In this document: positions 6,970 through 15,310 of the stretch, piece after piece
How positions within the stretch are numbered: position 1 is the stretch's first letter
Layout of the letters: each line of letters starts with the position of its first letter
DNA from: Anaerolineae bacterium
GTDB lineage: Bacteria; Chloroflexota; Anaerolineae; UBA3071
DNA length: 52,135 bases
Direction: 5' to 3'
Assembly (NCBI GenBank): GCA_029907105.1
Contig: JARYMM010000024.1
Coordinates: forward strand, 1-52,135
Notes under the pieces: model-generated
Seen by the model: the letters and a program-made list of their open reading frames with translations, nothing else
Told to the model about the DNA's origin: nothing
Databases searched by the model: none
Made by a program: the position numbers and the translations under genes

Positions 6970-8550
6970 TTATGATATGGCCATCCCGGTCGCCAGCAGC
7001 GGAGGCCGGACGGCAATCCCCGTGCCCGCTAACTGGCGCTCCCACCAGCCGGGGTTCTCCGTGTGAACCGGGATCAACATGCCGGGGCGTACCGTCTGCA
7101 CGAACTCAGCCAGGGCCTGCCCCGGGGCATGGCCGGAAGCGTGCAAGGGCACCGTCTGCGGGTCGTCGGGATCGCCGTACATGGTCAGCCCCATCAGGCG
7201 CACCCAGTTGCGCAGGCGCTCCAGGTCTGCGGCCTGTTCCTCGTCATAGGCCCGGCTGTTGGAATAGAGGTATATGCCGCCGGCCACGCCCTCCAGATCC
7301 AACAGGTCGTTGGCATCCCACAGGCTGAAGGCCAGGACGTAGGCGCCCGGGTCGTGGGAGACGTCGGCTGCCTTCACCGTCCGCCCTGCCCATTGCTGGC
7401 GCAAGGCCCTCTCCCAGGGACGCGGGGCCGCCTTGGGATCGGCGTAGAGGGCCAGGCCGGGGAGGGCGGCTGGATCGGGGAAAGCCGCGGCGTCGGCCAG
7501 GGCGATGGCCTGCAGCAGGTAAAGGTCCTTGGGCTGGATGAGGAGCGTCCTTCCTGTCTGGCGCGCCACTTCCAGGAATGAGAAGAGCCGCTCCACGTTG
7601 CGCGGGGCGAAATCGGCCACCACCAGGCGGCCCGCCGCTCCCTCCGCCAGGGCCAGGGCGTTGGCCACAACATCGGCCTCGGTGAGAGGCTCCTCGGCCC
7701 CGGTATGCGTTCCCTCGCACAACAAAGCCACCGGCCGCAAAGCGGCCAACTGCAGGGCGAATTGCCTGCTTCGCTCCCCCTGCCTGCCGTGGAAGCGCAG
7801 GTCCCCCGTGTAGCCGATCCAGCCCGCCGAGGTCTGCACAGCAAAGCCTGCCGCTCCGGGAACGGAGTGATCCACCGGCCACCAGCGGATGGGCAAGCCG
7901 GCGATGGCCTCCATTGCGGCCTCGGCCGGGGCGGGCTGCAGGGCCTTGGTCGTGGCCGTAGCCTGTGCCCAGAACTCCTGGGCGCTTTCGGAGAGCCCTC
8001 CCGCCAGAAAGGCGTGGGCGCGCCCTTGATAGCTGCCCTTGCGGTCGGCCTGCAGCTCACCGCTAGCGGAGGGGGAGCGGGGACTGATGAAGGTGAGCTC
8101 GCGTTCGAAACCGCTTTGACCGGTCACCTGCATGGCCCGGGCGATGAAGGCGGTCACCGGGTGGGTATAGACGGGGATACGGGGGTCCACATAGGAAAGA
8201 TCGCCGTTGTGATCCAGGTGGGCGTGGGAGACGAGGATGGCGTCTACGGCGGGGCAATCGAGGCCGCGGCGCAGGTCTCGATGGTGGGGATGGCTGCGCA
8301 AACGCTCCCACAGGCCCGGCGGGGCCAGGTCGTCGCGATATAACCCCTCCAGGGGAGGGATAAGGCCGAGCAGCAGGAGGTCAAGGAGGCCGCGAGCCAC
8401 GCGCGGGCGCAGGTACTCGTTGAAGAATTGCTGCTGTCGGCCGAAGGCGATGCCGAAATCCAGGAACAGCCGGCAGTCGCCATCTTCCAGCAGGATCTTG
8501 TTGCCGCCGATCTCGTTAACGCCGCCGTAGCAGGTGATGGTCACGGACAT
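6970..8550 (-). CDS. metallo-beta-lactamase-fold hydrolase (RNase J / beta-CASP-like)
   Basis: The 526-residue protein has the zinc-binding HxHxDH motif (SHAHLDHNGD, H109-H114), an early GGVNEIGGNK strand typical of RNase J-type enzymes, and later motifs LLCEGTHTG, HASGHAPG and IPVHTENP that resemble the beta-CASP metal and substrate motifs. This suggests a nuclease acting on RNA or DNA, but it is divergent from canonical RNase J and lacks an obvious C-terminal dimer domain. I chose the ATG at 8550 because GGAGAGG lies 8 nt upstream and the conserved strand begins there; 23 further upstream codons are open. Confidence 0.85.
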   Translation of the reverse strand: MSVTITCYGGVNEIGGNKILLEDGDCRLFLDFGIAFGRQQQFFNEYLRPRVARGLLDLLLLGLIPPLEGLYRDDLAPPGLWERLRSHPHHRDLRRGLDCPAVDAILVSHAHLDHNGDLSYVDPRIPVYTHPVTAFIARAMQVTGQSGFERELTFISPRSPSASGELQADRKGSYQGRAHAFLAGGLSESAQEFWAQATATTKALQPAPAEAAMEAIAGLPIRWWPVDHSVPGAAGFAVQTSAGWIGYTGDLRFHGRQGERSRQFALQLAALRPVALLCEGTHTGAEEPLTEADVVANALALAEGAAGRLVVADFAPRNVERLFSFLEVARQTGRTLLIQPKDLYLLQAIALADAAAFPDPAALPGLALYADPKAAPRPWERALRQQWAGRTVKAADVSHDPGAYVLAFSLWDANDLLDLEGVAGGIYLYSNSRAYDEEQAADLERLRNWVRLMGLTMYGDPDDPQTVPLHASGHAPGQALAEFVQTVRPGMLIPVHTENPGWWERQLAGTGIAVRPPLLATGMAIS

Positions 8551-8672
8551 GGTCTGCCCTCTCCACGACTTCCGACTGGCCTGATCATCAAGAGGTATAG
8601 CGCTACAACCGGAGGTCATTCTACCACCCTTTGGTCACGTCAACAGAACCCGCTCAGGCGTGAACGATACTT

Positions 8673-9281
8673 TCACGAGTTATCCTCGTCCGGCGCCCGG
8701 ACGAAGAATTCAGGTGCCCAGCCATATGCTTCTTCGGCCAGGCTTTCGGCCTCGCTGAGGCGTCCTTGCTGCTCATATAGCTGCGCCAATTCCAGCAGCA
8801 CCGAGGCTGCCTTGCGGCGGTTAGCGGGATTATCTTCGGAGAGCGCTGGGTCGTCCTTGTCAGCGGTGCGCAGGGCGTCCACGGCCAGTTCGAAGGCTCG
8901 CACGCCCAAATCCTGCTCGCCGCGTTTCAGGTAGCCATGGCCCAAGATAGCCAGGCACAGGTGCAGACCGCCGACCGAGAAATCAGACCATGTTTTGCTG
9001 ACCGTATCCCTGGCTGACGTCCAGACCCGACCACACTCGTATGATTCCACCCCGCGAGGCATGAATTGACGCACACTCATATGAGTCAGGTCGAGGCGGA
9101 TTCGCTGATCTGCTTCCGGAGGCAAGGCGGGCTGGCCGGGAGACTCTTCTCTGGCTGGGCCGAGCACGTTGAAATTCTCACGGCGAGTGTAGAGCCAGTA
9201 GCCGCAGGCGGGACAGGCGAACTTCAGGCGGAAGAAGAACTCGCCACCATCCTCATCCACGAACGTGTGATCATCCAGCAC
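8673..9281 (-). CDS. zinc-ribbon + TPR-like protein, 5' end uncertain
   Basis: The frame from GTG 9281 gives 202 residues: an N-terminal CPACGYW knuckle, a middle region rich in charged residues, and C-terminal helices with TPR spacing (about residues 105-190). The open frame extends upstream to 9326 and encodes another knuckle, CPRCGH, that would pair with CPACGY. This extension contains no ATG, GTG or TTG before a TAG at 9329. The gene may therefore have lost its original start, or it has a frameshift. A REP-like palindrome lies 90 bp upstream. Function unknown. Confidence 0.6.
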   Translation of the reverse strand: MLDDHTFVDEDGGEFFFRLKFACPACGYWLYTRRENFNVLGPAREESPGQPALPPEADQRIRLDLTHMSVRQFMPRGVESYECGRVWTSARDTVSKTWSDFSVGGLHLCLAILGHGYLKRGEQDLGVRAFELAVDALRTADKDDPALSEDNPANRRKAASVLLELAQLYEQQGRLSEAESLAEEAYGWAPEFFVRAPDEDNS

Positions 9282-9415
9282 ATGTCCACAGCGCGGACAG
9301 GGCTCAGCGAAATCATTGAAACTTTCCTACTGTGCGGTTGCAACAGGCACTGCTGGCTACCAGCTCTGTTTTCGCCGCGGAGCACAGAGGGAGCGGCCGC
9401 CGAAGGCGAGCAATA

Positions 9416-9443
9416 GTAGGACAACTGCGAGCAGTTGTCCTAC
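9416..9443. repeat. REP-like palindrome, copy 1
   Basis: GTAGGACAACTGC (9416-9428) and its inverse complement (9431-9443) are separated by 2 nt. A second family member is at 28676-28704. Confidence 0.8.
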
Positions 9444-9496
9444 CCCCCTGATCCGGAAAACCATAGAGTGCCAGACACTGATGTGCACGTCAGTGC

Positions 9497-9531
9497 AAAC
9501 AAAAAAGCCAGCAGGCAACCAACCTGCTGGC
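9497..9531 (-). terminator. rho-independent terminator of tRNA-Leu(GAG)
   Basis: A 9-bp stem GCCAGCAGG/CCTGCTGGC (9507-9515/9523-9531) is followed on the minus strand by TTTTTTG and further Ts. It lies about 120 bp beyond the tRNA 3' end. Confidence 0.8.
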
Positions 9532-9654
9532 AAAGACCTACACCACAAGGCATTCCCTCCACTATGACACCGCTGCCCTGCCATGGGCAAAGCACTGTGG
9601 GTCGAGTGCCCCTACGCTCCCTTGACCCTCACACGCTCCGAGTTTGCCGTAGAG

Positions 9655-9737
9655 TGCCGCCGACTGGACTCGAACCAGCACGCCCTCGCGGGCACAGGCC
9701 CTCAACCTGCTGTGTATACCTATTCCACCACGGCGGC
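9655..9737 (-). tRNA. tRNA-Leu (anticodon GAG)
   Basis: Acceptor strands are 9731-9737 and 9656-9662. The anticodon loop TTGAGGG gives GAG. There is a long variable arm and T-loop TTCGAGT. CCA is not encoded. Confidence 0.95.
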
Positions 9738-9749
9738 AACTGTGACCTA

Positions 9750-9778
9750 ATTATACCGGCTTCCGCCTCTCTTGTCAA
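9750..9778 (-). promoter_or_regulatory. promoter of tRNA-Leu(GAG)
   Basis: A perfect TTGACA (9773-9778) and TATAAT (9750-9755) lie on the minus strand with a 17-bp spacer, 12 bp upstream of the tRNA 5' end. Confidence 0.92.
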
Positions 9779-9807
9779 ACTGCCAATGGCCTCATGCCCC
9801 TAAAACG

Positions 9808-9882
9808 GGACAAATCCAAAGCTCAAAGCCCAAAGGCAATCCCGTACGGTTTTTGGACTTTGAGCTTTGAGCTTGCCTTTAG
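9808..9882. repeat. short-word repeat tract (AAGCTCAAAG family)
   Basis: The words AAAGCTCAAAGCCCAAAG and TTTGAGCTTTGAGCTT face each other around a central CCCGTACGG. This is a noncoding member of the degenerate repeat class. Confidence 0.75.
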
Positions 9883-11486
9883 CGGACATGCCGCGTGTAT
9901 TCGGGCAGCAGCAAGGGGGAGACGATCTGGGGATTCAGCCCGGCCTCGGCCAGTTGCCTTTCCCAGGCCAGCACGTGCTCCAGCGTCAGACGCCCTGGCT
10001 TCACCTCTTTGGCCTTCAACGCCGCCGCCCGGCCTGCCCGCCGGCCAAATACGGTGATCTCCAAAAGCGAGTTGCCCATCAGCCGGTTGCGGCCATGCAC
10101 GCCGCCGGAAATCTCGCCGGCGGCGAAGAGGTTGGGCACTGTGGTCGAACCGTCGGTCTGGAGCAGCACACCGCCATTCTGGTAGTGCAGGGTGGGGTAG
10201 ACCAGCATGGGCTCTTTGGCGATGTCAATGCCGAAGCGTTTGAACTGCCGCACCATGGCCGGCAGGGCCTTCTCCACCGTGCCCGGCCCCTTGAGCCACT
10301 CGATCATCGGCGAATCGAGCCATACCCCCGGCTGGCCGGTGGGCGTGATCACACCCTTGCCCCGCTCTTTGCACTCGCGGATGAAAGCCGCCGCCTCCAC
10401 ATCGCGCGTCTCCAGCGGGTAGACGAACTGCTCGCCGTCCACATTGACCACCTGCGCGCCCAGGCCGCGCACTTTCTCCGTCACCAGCAGGCCCAGGATC
10501 TGCTCCGGATAGGCCGCACCTGTGGGGTGATACTGCATGGTGTCCATGAAGGCCAGCCTGGCCCCGGCCCGGTAGGCTATGACCACACCGTCACCAGTAG
10601 CACCGTAATGGTTGGTGGTGGGGAAGCCCTGATAGTGCAGGCGGCCGCTGCCGCCGGTGGCCAGGACCACAGTCTTGGCCCGCACCAGCAGGCGGTCGCC
10701 CGTCTCCAGGTTCATGAGGATGGCCCCGGCGGCCTGGCCCTTGTCGTCCAGCACCAATTCTATGGCCGGAGCGAACTCCAACACCTGGATGTCGGGACGG
10801 CTGCGCACCTCGTCGCGCAGGGTGCGCATGATCTCGGCACCGGTGTAGTCGCGGGCCGAATGCATGCGCTTGCGCGAGGTGCCGCCGCCGTGCGCTTCGA
10901 CCATCGTGCCGTCGGGCAGCTTGTCGAACATGCAGCCCAGGCTCTCCAGCCAACGGATGACTTCGGGGGCGTCCATGACCAGCGCCTCCACCAGTTCGGG
11001 GATGTTGGTGAAGTGGCCGCCGCCGATGACATCCAGGTAGTGGATGGCCGGCGAGTCCTCGGGCCGGTCGGCGGCCTGGATGCCGCCCTGGGCCATCATG
11101 GTGTTGGCGTCGCCGAAGCGCAGCTTGGTGGCCAGCAGGACGCGCACCCCTTGCTCCTGGGCCAGCAGCGCCGCCGAAGCACCGGCGCCGCCGCCGCCGA
11201 TGACCAACACGTCGGTGTCGTAGTCCACCCGGCTCAGGTCAAAGGTGCGCGGGTCCACGCGGCTGCGGGCTTCCAGCAGGTCGGCGAACTCGTTGGGCGT
11301 GCGGTCGCCGGCATTGGGGCCCACGCGCAGCTCGCGCATCCCTTCCCTCAGGTAATCGGGGTGGAAGCGGCGCAACAGGTCCTGTTGCTCCTCCAGGGTC
11401 AACCGCCGGTGCGTCTCCTCCATCCGCCGCGGCCGTGTGGCCTCCACCTTCTTGATCGACTCCCGCATTTCGGCTGTGTATGACAT
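9879..11486 (-). CDS. fumarate reductase/succinate dehydrogenase-type flavoprotein (TfrA-like)
   Basis: The 535-residue FAD protein catalyses succinate/fumarate interconversion or related alkene reduction. A Rossmann motif VLVIGGGGAGASAALL is at about residue 93. The active-site signatures are present: MQYHPTG, TEKVRGLGAQ (catalytic Arg) and GGVHGRNRLMGNSLLE. Where membrane SdhA/FrdA have the flavinylated His before AQGG, this protein reads DANTMMAQGG, so FAD is probably non-covalent. No membrane anchor gene lies nearby, as with soluble thiol:fumarate reductase. The ATG at 11486 has GGAG 6 nt upstream; a GTG five codons earlier is less likely. It is the last gene of the 11-gene redox cluster. 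Confidence 0.88.
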   Translation of the reverse strand: MSYTAEMRESIKKVEATRPRRMEETHRRLTLEEQQDLLRRFHPDYLREGMRELRVGPNAGDRTPNEFADLLEARSRVDPRTFDLSRVDYDTDVLVIGGGGAGASAALLAQEQGVRVLLATKLRFGDANTMMAQGGIQAADRPEDSPAIHYLDVIGGGHFTNIPELVEALVMDAPEVIRWLESLGCMFDKLPDGTMVEAHGGGTSRKRMHSARDYTGAEIMRTLRDEVRSRPDIQVLEFAPAIELVLDDKGQAAGAILMNLETGDRLLVRAKTVVLATGGSGRLHYQGFPTTNHYGATGDGVVIAYRAGARLAFMDTMQYHPTGAAYPEQILGLLVTEKVRGLGAQVVNVDGEQFVYPLETRDVEAAAFIRECKERGKGVITPTGQPGVWLDSPMIEWLKGPGTVEKALPAMVRQFKRFGIDIAKEPMLVYPTLHYQNGGVLLQTDGSTTVPNLFAAGEISGGVHGRNRLMGNSLLEITVFGRRAGRAAALKAKEVKPGRLTLEHVLAWERQLAEAGLNPQIVSPLLLPEYTRHVR

Positions 11487-11542
11487 TTCCGTCTCCTGCA
11501 CGGTTCAGGTATCAGTTTTGAGCTTTGGATTTTGGGCTTCTC

Positions 11543-12223
11543 TCATTCTGGCTCGATCTGCCGCGCCTTGTAGCGCGCTTTCAGCTCGTCCAGGCTGAGG
11601 CTCTTCAGTTCCTCCAGGGCCTGGTTGAACTGGCCGGCCCGGATCTCTGCCAGGCGATCCTCCAGGTGCTGCGAGCGGGGGGCCAGGTAGCGGCCATAGA
11701 GCCGGCGGCAGAGGATGGCGATGTTGTACTGCGCCTCGCCCACCGGGCAGCGGGCAGCGCATAGCCCGCACATGATACAGTCGAAGGACAGGTCGGCCAC
11801 GCGGGCGATATCGCCGCGCATGGCGGCAGCCATGTATCCCTTCACGTCCAGCTCCTGCGGGCAGGCTTTGGTGCAGGTGCCGCAGCCCAGGCAGCGCAGC
11901 AATTCGGGATAGAGGCTGAAGAGCCGCTCCGGCCGCGGTTGCAACGTGCTGATGTCGTACTCCGCCCGCTGGGCCGGGAAGAAGGGGATCTGCGTCAGGT
12001 ACATGTTCGGCTGCACCACCGTCTGGCAGGCCAGGCCGAAGTAGAGCGTATCGTCGCCTTGTAGCCGGTAGACGGTGGCGCAGGCCCCGCAGAAGCCGCC
12101 GCGACACCCCACTCCCCGCACCAACTGATAGCCGGCATACTCCATGGCCTTCATGATGGTCAGACTGGACGGCACGTCGTAGCGTTTGCCCATGATGAAA
12201 ACAGGCACCAGTTCTTCAGTCAT
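11543..12223 (-). CDS. fumarate reductase-type iron-sulfur subunit (TfrB N-terminal-like)
   Basis: The 226-residue electron-transfer protein has a plant-type [2Fe-2S] motif (GCRGGFCGAC plus a distal Cys in YFGLAC) and two [4Fe-4S] motifs (CLGCGTCTKACP and CIMCGLCAARCP). Classical SdhB has a [3Fe-4S] cluster in one of these sites; here both look four-Cys. Methanogen TfrB joins such a module to an HdrB-like CCG domain. Here the CCG partner is the separate hdrB gene 44 bp upstream, so the subunit looks like a split TfrB. GGAGGG lies just before ATG 12223. It would pass electrons between HdrBC and the flavoprotein. Confidence 0.87.
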   Translation of the reverse strand: MTEELVPVFIMGKRYDVPSSLTIMKAMEYAGYQLVRGVGCRGGFCGACATVYRLQGDDTLYFGLACQTVVQPNMYLTQIPFFPAQRAEYDISTLQPRPERLFSLYPELLRCLGCGTCTKACPQELDVKGYMAAAMRGDIARVADLSFDCIMCGLCAARCPVGEAQYNIAILCRRLYGRYLAPRSQHLEDRLAEIRAGQFNQALEELKSLSLDELKARYKARQIEPE

Positions 12224-12254
12224 CCTTTCCCTCCAACACCTCGACGAAGGACGA

Positions 12255-12345
12255 ACGGGTTCGGTATTCAGGGTTCGGAGTTCGGAGTGCGTTGTGGTCC
12301 GCCGCCGAACTCCGAACGCCGAACTCCGAACACCTGACCATACCC
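12255..12345. repeat. short-word repeat tract covering the hdrB 3' end
   Basis: The words GTTCGGAGTTCGGAG and CCGAACTCCGAAC repeat in both orientations with a short unique centre. The tract encodes the last ~20 residues of HdrB and its stop codon. Confidence 0.85.
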
Positions 12346-13224
12346 ATGCTCTGTCAGCACGGGTCTCGGGTCCACGTGGTGCAATTCCCAGCCCCAGTCG
12401 GTAGCGTCCAATCCCAGGGCCAGCCCCATCAACTGGGTGAAGTAGAGCACGGGCAGCGGCTGGAAGCCGGGATGCTGGCGGGCCATCTCCGCCTGGCGGT
12501 AATCCAGATTGTACTGGCAGAGGGGGCAGGCGGTCACCAGCAGGTCGGCAGCGCTGCGGGCTGCCGATTGCAGCACGCCGAAGGACATATCGGCAGCCAG
12601 TTCGGCCGAGGTGACCAGCAGGTAGGAGCCACAGCATTCCACGCGATGGGAGAAATCCACCGGCTGACAGCCCAGCGCCTGGAGCAGGTCCTCCAGGATG
12701 TGAGGGTCCTCGGCGTCGTCCAGTTGCAGCTCCTTCTGCGGACGCAGCAGCAGGCAGCCGTAGTATGGAGCCACTTTCAAGCCCTCCAGCGACCGGCCCG
12801 TCGCTTCCCTGGCCTCCTCCACCCGCTGCCTCAAGGCCTGGAACCCCAGCTCATCGCGCAGGACCTCCAGGAAATGCTGTACCCGCAGGTCGCCGGCGTA
12901 CTGTGCTTCGATGAAATGGTTGATGCGCTCTCGCTTCTCGGCATCGCCCTGCAGGAAGTGATTGGTGCGCTTGAGGACGTTGTAGCAGATGGCGCAGAGA
13001 GTAGCCACCCGTTCGCCCTGGGCACGCGCTCCCGCCAGCACCCGGGCCGGTCCTGCCATGGCCAGGAGATTGTCCATGGACAGCGGGAAGGTAGCGCCGC
13101 AGCAGTTCCAGTCCTGCAGCTCTTGCAGCTCCAAACCCAGGGCTTTGGCCACCGCCCGCCCTGAGGCGTCGTAGCCGCGGCCCCTGGTGGAAAGGGTGCA
13201 GCCGGGATAGTAGGGAATCGCCAT
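12268..13224 (-). CDS. hdrB: heterodisulfide reductase subunit B (HdrB), two CCG domains
   Basis: The 318-residue protein carries two CCG cysteine motifs: Cys9, CC in DWNCCGAT and CAIC in the first half, then GC in YYGCLL, CC in VECCGSYL and CPLC in the second half. In HdrB these bind two non-cubane [4Fe-4S] clusters that reduce heterodisulfide; in TfrB-type enzymes the same domain relays electrons to a fumarate reductase. The start codon directly abuts the hdrC stop. The last ~20 residues (VFGVRRSEFGGGPQRTPNSE) come from a repeat tract and are not part of the fold. Confidence 0.92.
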   Translation of the reverse strand: MAIPYYPGCTLSTRGRGYDASGRAVAKALGLELQELQDWNCCGATFPLSMDNLLAMAGPARVLAGARAQGERVATLCAICYNVLKRTNHFLQGDAEKRERINHFIEAQYAGDLRVQHFLEVLRDELGFQALRQRVEEAREATGRSLEGLKVAPYYGCLLLRPQKELQLDDAEDPHILEDLLQALGCQPVDFSHRVECCGSYLLVTSAELAADMSFGVLQSAARSAADLLVTACPLCQYNLDYRQAEMARQHPGFQPLPVLYFTQLMGLALGLDATDWGWELHHVDPRPVLTEHGYGQVFGVRRSEFGGGPQRTPNSEP

Positions 13225-13641
13225 CTAGCCTCCCATCATGGTGAACTTGCGGAAGCCGCCGACGACGGCCAGTTGGGGCAGTTCGGCCACCTTCTGTGGG
13301 TCCAGTTCCTGTGGGCGCAGGCGGTCGCCCTGTTGTTCCAAGGCGATCACCCGCAGCGCCTCCATGACCCGTGGCAGGTCCACGCCGTGCGGGCAACGGG
13401 CGTAGCAGGTCTGGCAGGCGGCGCAGACCCAGATGCTGTTGGCGGCCAGCACCTCTTCCAGGCCGAACTGGGCGTAACGGATCACCTGGTTGGGCAGCAG
13501 GTCCATCACCGCCGCCGCGGGACAACCCGCCGAGCACTTGCCGCACTGGTTACAGGCCAGCAGGTTCTGGCCGCTCAGTTCCTCGATTTTGCGCACCAAC
13601 TCCCCTCTGATCCGTTCGCCCGACAGTCGTATCCTCGCCAT
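13225..13641 (-). CDS. hdrC: heterodisulfide reductase subunit C (HdrC)
   Basis: The 138-residue ferredoxin-like protein has two [4Fe-4S] motifs, CNQCGKCSAGCP and CAACQTCYARCP. It normally relays electrons from HdrA to HdrB. It lies immediately upstream of hdrB with no intergenic base and 14 bp downstream of the fused 2-oxoacid oxidoreductase gene. The length is normal for the family, with a C-terminal tail after the cluster domain. Confidence 0.92.
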   Translation of the reverse strand: MARIRLSGERIRGELVRKIEELSGQNLLACNQCGKCSAGCPAAAVMDLLPNQVIRYAQFGLEEVLAANSIWVCAACQTCYARCPHGVDLPRVMEALRVIALEQQGDRLRPQELDPQKVAELPQLAVVGGFRKFTMMGG

Positions 13642-13655
13642 CAGCCACCGCCTCT

Positions 13656-13730
13656 CTATGTTTCAGGTTTCAGGTTCCCGGTTTCAGGTTGTGATTGCAG
13701 ATTTGTCAGTTTTGAGCTTTGGACTTTGTC
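13656..13730. repeat. short-word repeat tract at the korBC 3' end
   Basis: The words GTTTCAGGTTTCAGGTT and TTTTGAGCTTTGGACTTTG are repeated. The tract encodes the last ~22 residues of the KorBC fusion. Confidence 0.85.
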
Positions 13731-15260
13731 GAGGCCATATTGGTAGCCCCGTTCAAACGCCGCCAGGTTCTTCTCCACCAGCCGGCCCAGCTTGCGGATG
13801 GCCATGCGCATCGCCTCCGGGCTGACCAGGCCGGTGATGGCTGTGGTGAAGCCCAGCAGGATCATGTTGAACACCCGCTCGTCGCCCATCTCCCTGGCCC
13901 ACTCCAGGGCCGGAATGGTCCAGGCGACGTTCCTGTCCTCGTCATCCAGCCGCACCAGGTCTTCTTCGGCGATCAAGACACAGCCTGCCGCCCGCGGCTG
14001 CTTGAACGTGTCGTAAGCTTCCTGAAAGGCGATGACCAGGATATTCGGCCGGCTCACCCTGGGATATTCGATGGGCTGGTCGGAGATAACGATGTCCGTT
14101 TTGGACGCCCCGCCGCGTGATTCGGGCCCGTAGGAGGGGAGGGTGACGGCATGGCGCTGGTCGTGCACGGCGGCGGCTTCGCCCAGGAGGCTGCCCGCCA
14201 GCATGATGCCCTGCCCGCCGGCGCCGGCAATGCGCACCTCCAGACGGTCCAGGGGCCTCTTCTCCGCCGGGGGCTGCCCCTGACCCGTTTCCTGCCTGGC
14301 CGAGGGATTGGCTGCCGTCGAGCGTCCCGGATTGGGCGGCCAGGCCGGCCAGTACTTCAGCAACCGCTCCCGAAAGGTCTCCCGCTCCGTATCCACGAAT
14401 TTGCCGATGACAATCTCCCCGCGCAATTCCAGGCCGATCTCCTCCAGGGGTTCGCCCTCCCACATGACCGTCTTCTCCCGGAAGTATTCCATCTCCGCTT
14501 TGGCATCTTTGAACTGATTGCGCCCGCCGTAGTTGGTGGGGCAGGGGGAGATGACCTCCACGAAGGAGAACCCCGGCTTCTGCAAGGCTTCGGCGATGGA
14601 ATGGCGCAACCGCACCAGCTCCAACGCCGTCCAGCGGGCCACGTAAGACGCGCCGCACGCCTTCATCAAAAGGGGCAGGTTGAAGGGATACTCCACCGCC
14701 CCCTTGGGGGTGGTCTTGGTTCGCGCCGTCAGGTGCGTGGTCGGCCCGTGCTGGCCGCCGGTCATGCTGTAATTGAAATTGTTCACGCAGATGACGGTCA
14801 TGTCGGCGTTGCGGCGGGCGGCGTGGATGAGGTGATTGCCGCCGATGGCCACCAGATCGCCGTCGCCGCTGACGATGACCAGCTTCAGGTCCGGCCGCGC
14901 CAGGCCCAGGCCGATGGCAAAGGGGACGGCCCGGCCATGCGTGGTGTGAAAGCCGTCGGTCTTCATGTAGCCGGACACCCGCCCCGTGCAGCCGATGCCG
15001 GAGACCACGCAGACCTTGTTCTGGTCGAGCCCCACGTCCTCCATGGCGGCGACGAAGCTGTTGACCACCGAGCCGATGCCGCAGCCGCCGCACCAGATGT
15101 GCGGCAGCCGGTCTTCCCGCAGCCAGCGCCGCGTCGGGTGCAACGCCTTGATCCACGCCTCATCGCGCTCATCGGGCGGCACGCCGAAGAGGCTGTACCG
15201 CTGATCGCAGTCGTGGTCAAAATCAACCTGGTTGACATTCAGTTCCTCGCTATCGTTCAT
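13656..15260 (-). CDS. 2-oxoacid:ferredoxin oxidoreductase, fused beta (TPP) and gamma subunits
   Basis: The 534-residue fusion holds a TPP-binding beta subunit (residues 1-310) with HIWCGGCGIG (55-63) and the GDGD...NN TPP motif (132-161), a ~27-residue Pro/Gln linker, and a gamma subunit from about 338 with GAGGQGIMLAG. With KorA (20910-22064) and the ferredoxin (22146-22439) it completes a four-subunit enzyme that interconverts a 2-oxoacid plus CoA with acyl-CoA, CO2 and reduced ferredoxin. 2-Oxoglutarate is the likely substrate, but specificity is inferred. ATG 15260 has GAGG 6 nt upstream. The last 22 residues are encoded by a repeat tract. Beta and gamma are usually separate genes. Confidence 0.9.
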   Translation of the reverse strand: MNDSEELNVNQVDFDHDCDQRYSLFGVPPDERDEAWIKALHPTRRWLREDRLPHIWCGGCGIGSVVNSFVAAMEDVGLDQNKVCVVSGIGCTGRVSGYMKTDGFHTTHGRAVPFAIGLGLARPDLKLVIVSGDGDLVAIGGNHLIHAARRNADMTVICVNNFNYSMTGGQHGPTTHLTARTKTTPKGAVEYPFNLPLLMKACGASYVARWTALELVRLRHSIAEALQKPGFSFVEVISPCPTNYGGRNQFKDAKAEMEYFREKTVMWEGEPLEEIGLELRGEIVIGKFVDTERETFRERLLKYWPAWPPNPGRSTAANPSARQETGQGQPPAEKRPLDRLEVRIAGAGGQGIMLAGSLLGEAAAVHDQRHAVTLPSYGPESRGGASKTDIVISDQPIEYPRVSRPNILVIAFQEAYDTFKQPRAAGCVLIAEEDLVRLDDEDRNVAWTIPALEWAREMGDERVFNMILLGFTTAITGLVSPEAMRMAIRKLGRLVEKNLAAFERGYQYGLDKVQSSKLTNLQSQPETGNLKPET

Positions 15261-15310
15261 CCCCATCCTCGCCTGAACCTGAAACTCGAAACTTTGGAAC
15301 CTGGAACCGA

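Noticed and set aside
12224..12637. N-terminal extension of the FrdB-like protein
   Set aside because: It runs through the repeat tract and overlaps hdrB; GGAGGG sits right at ATG 12223.
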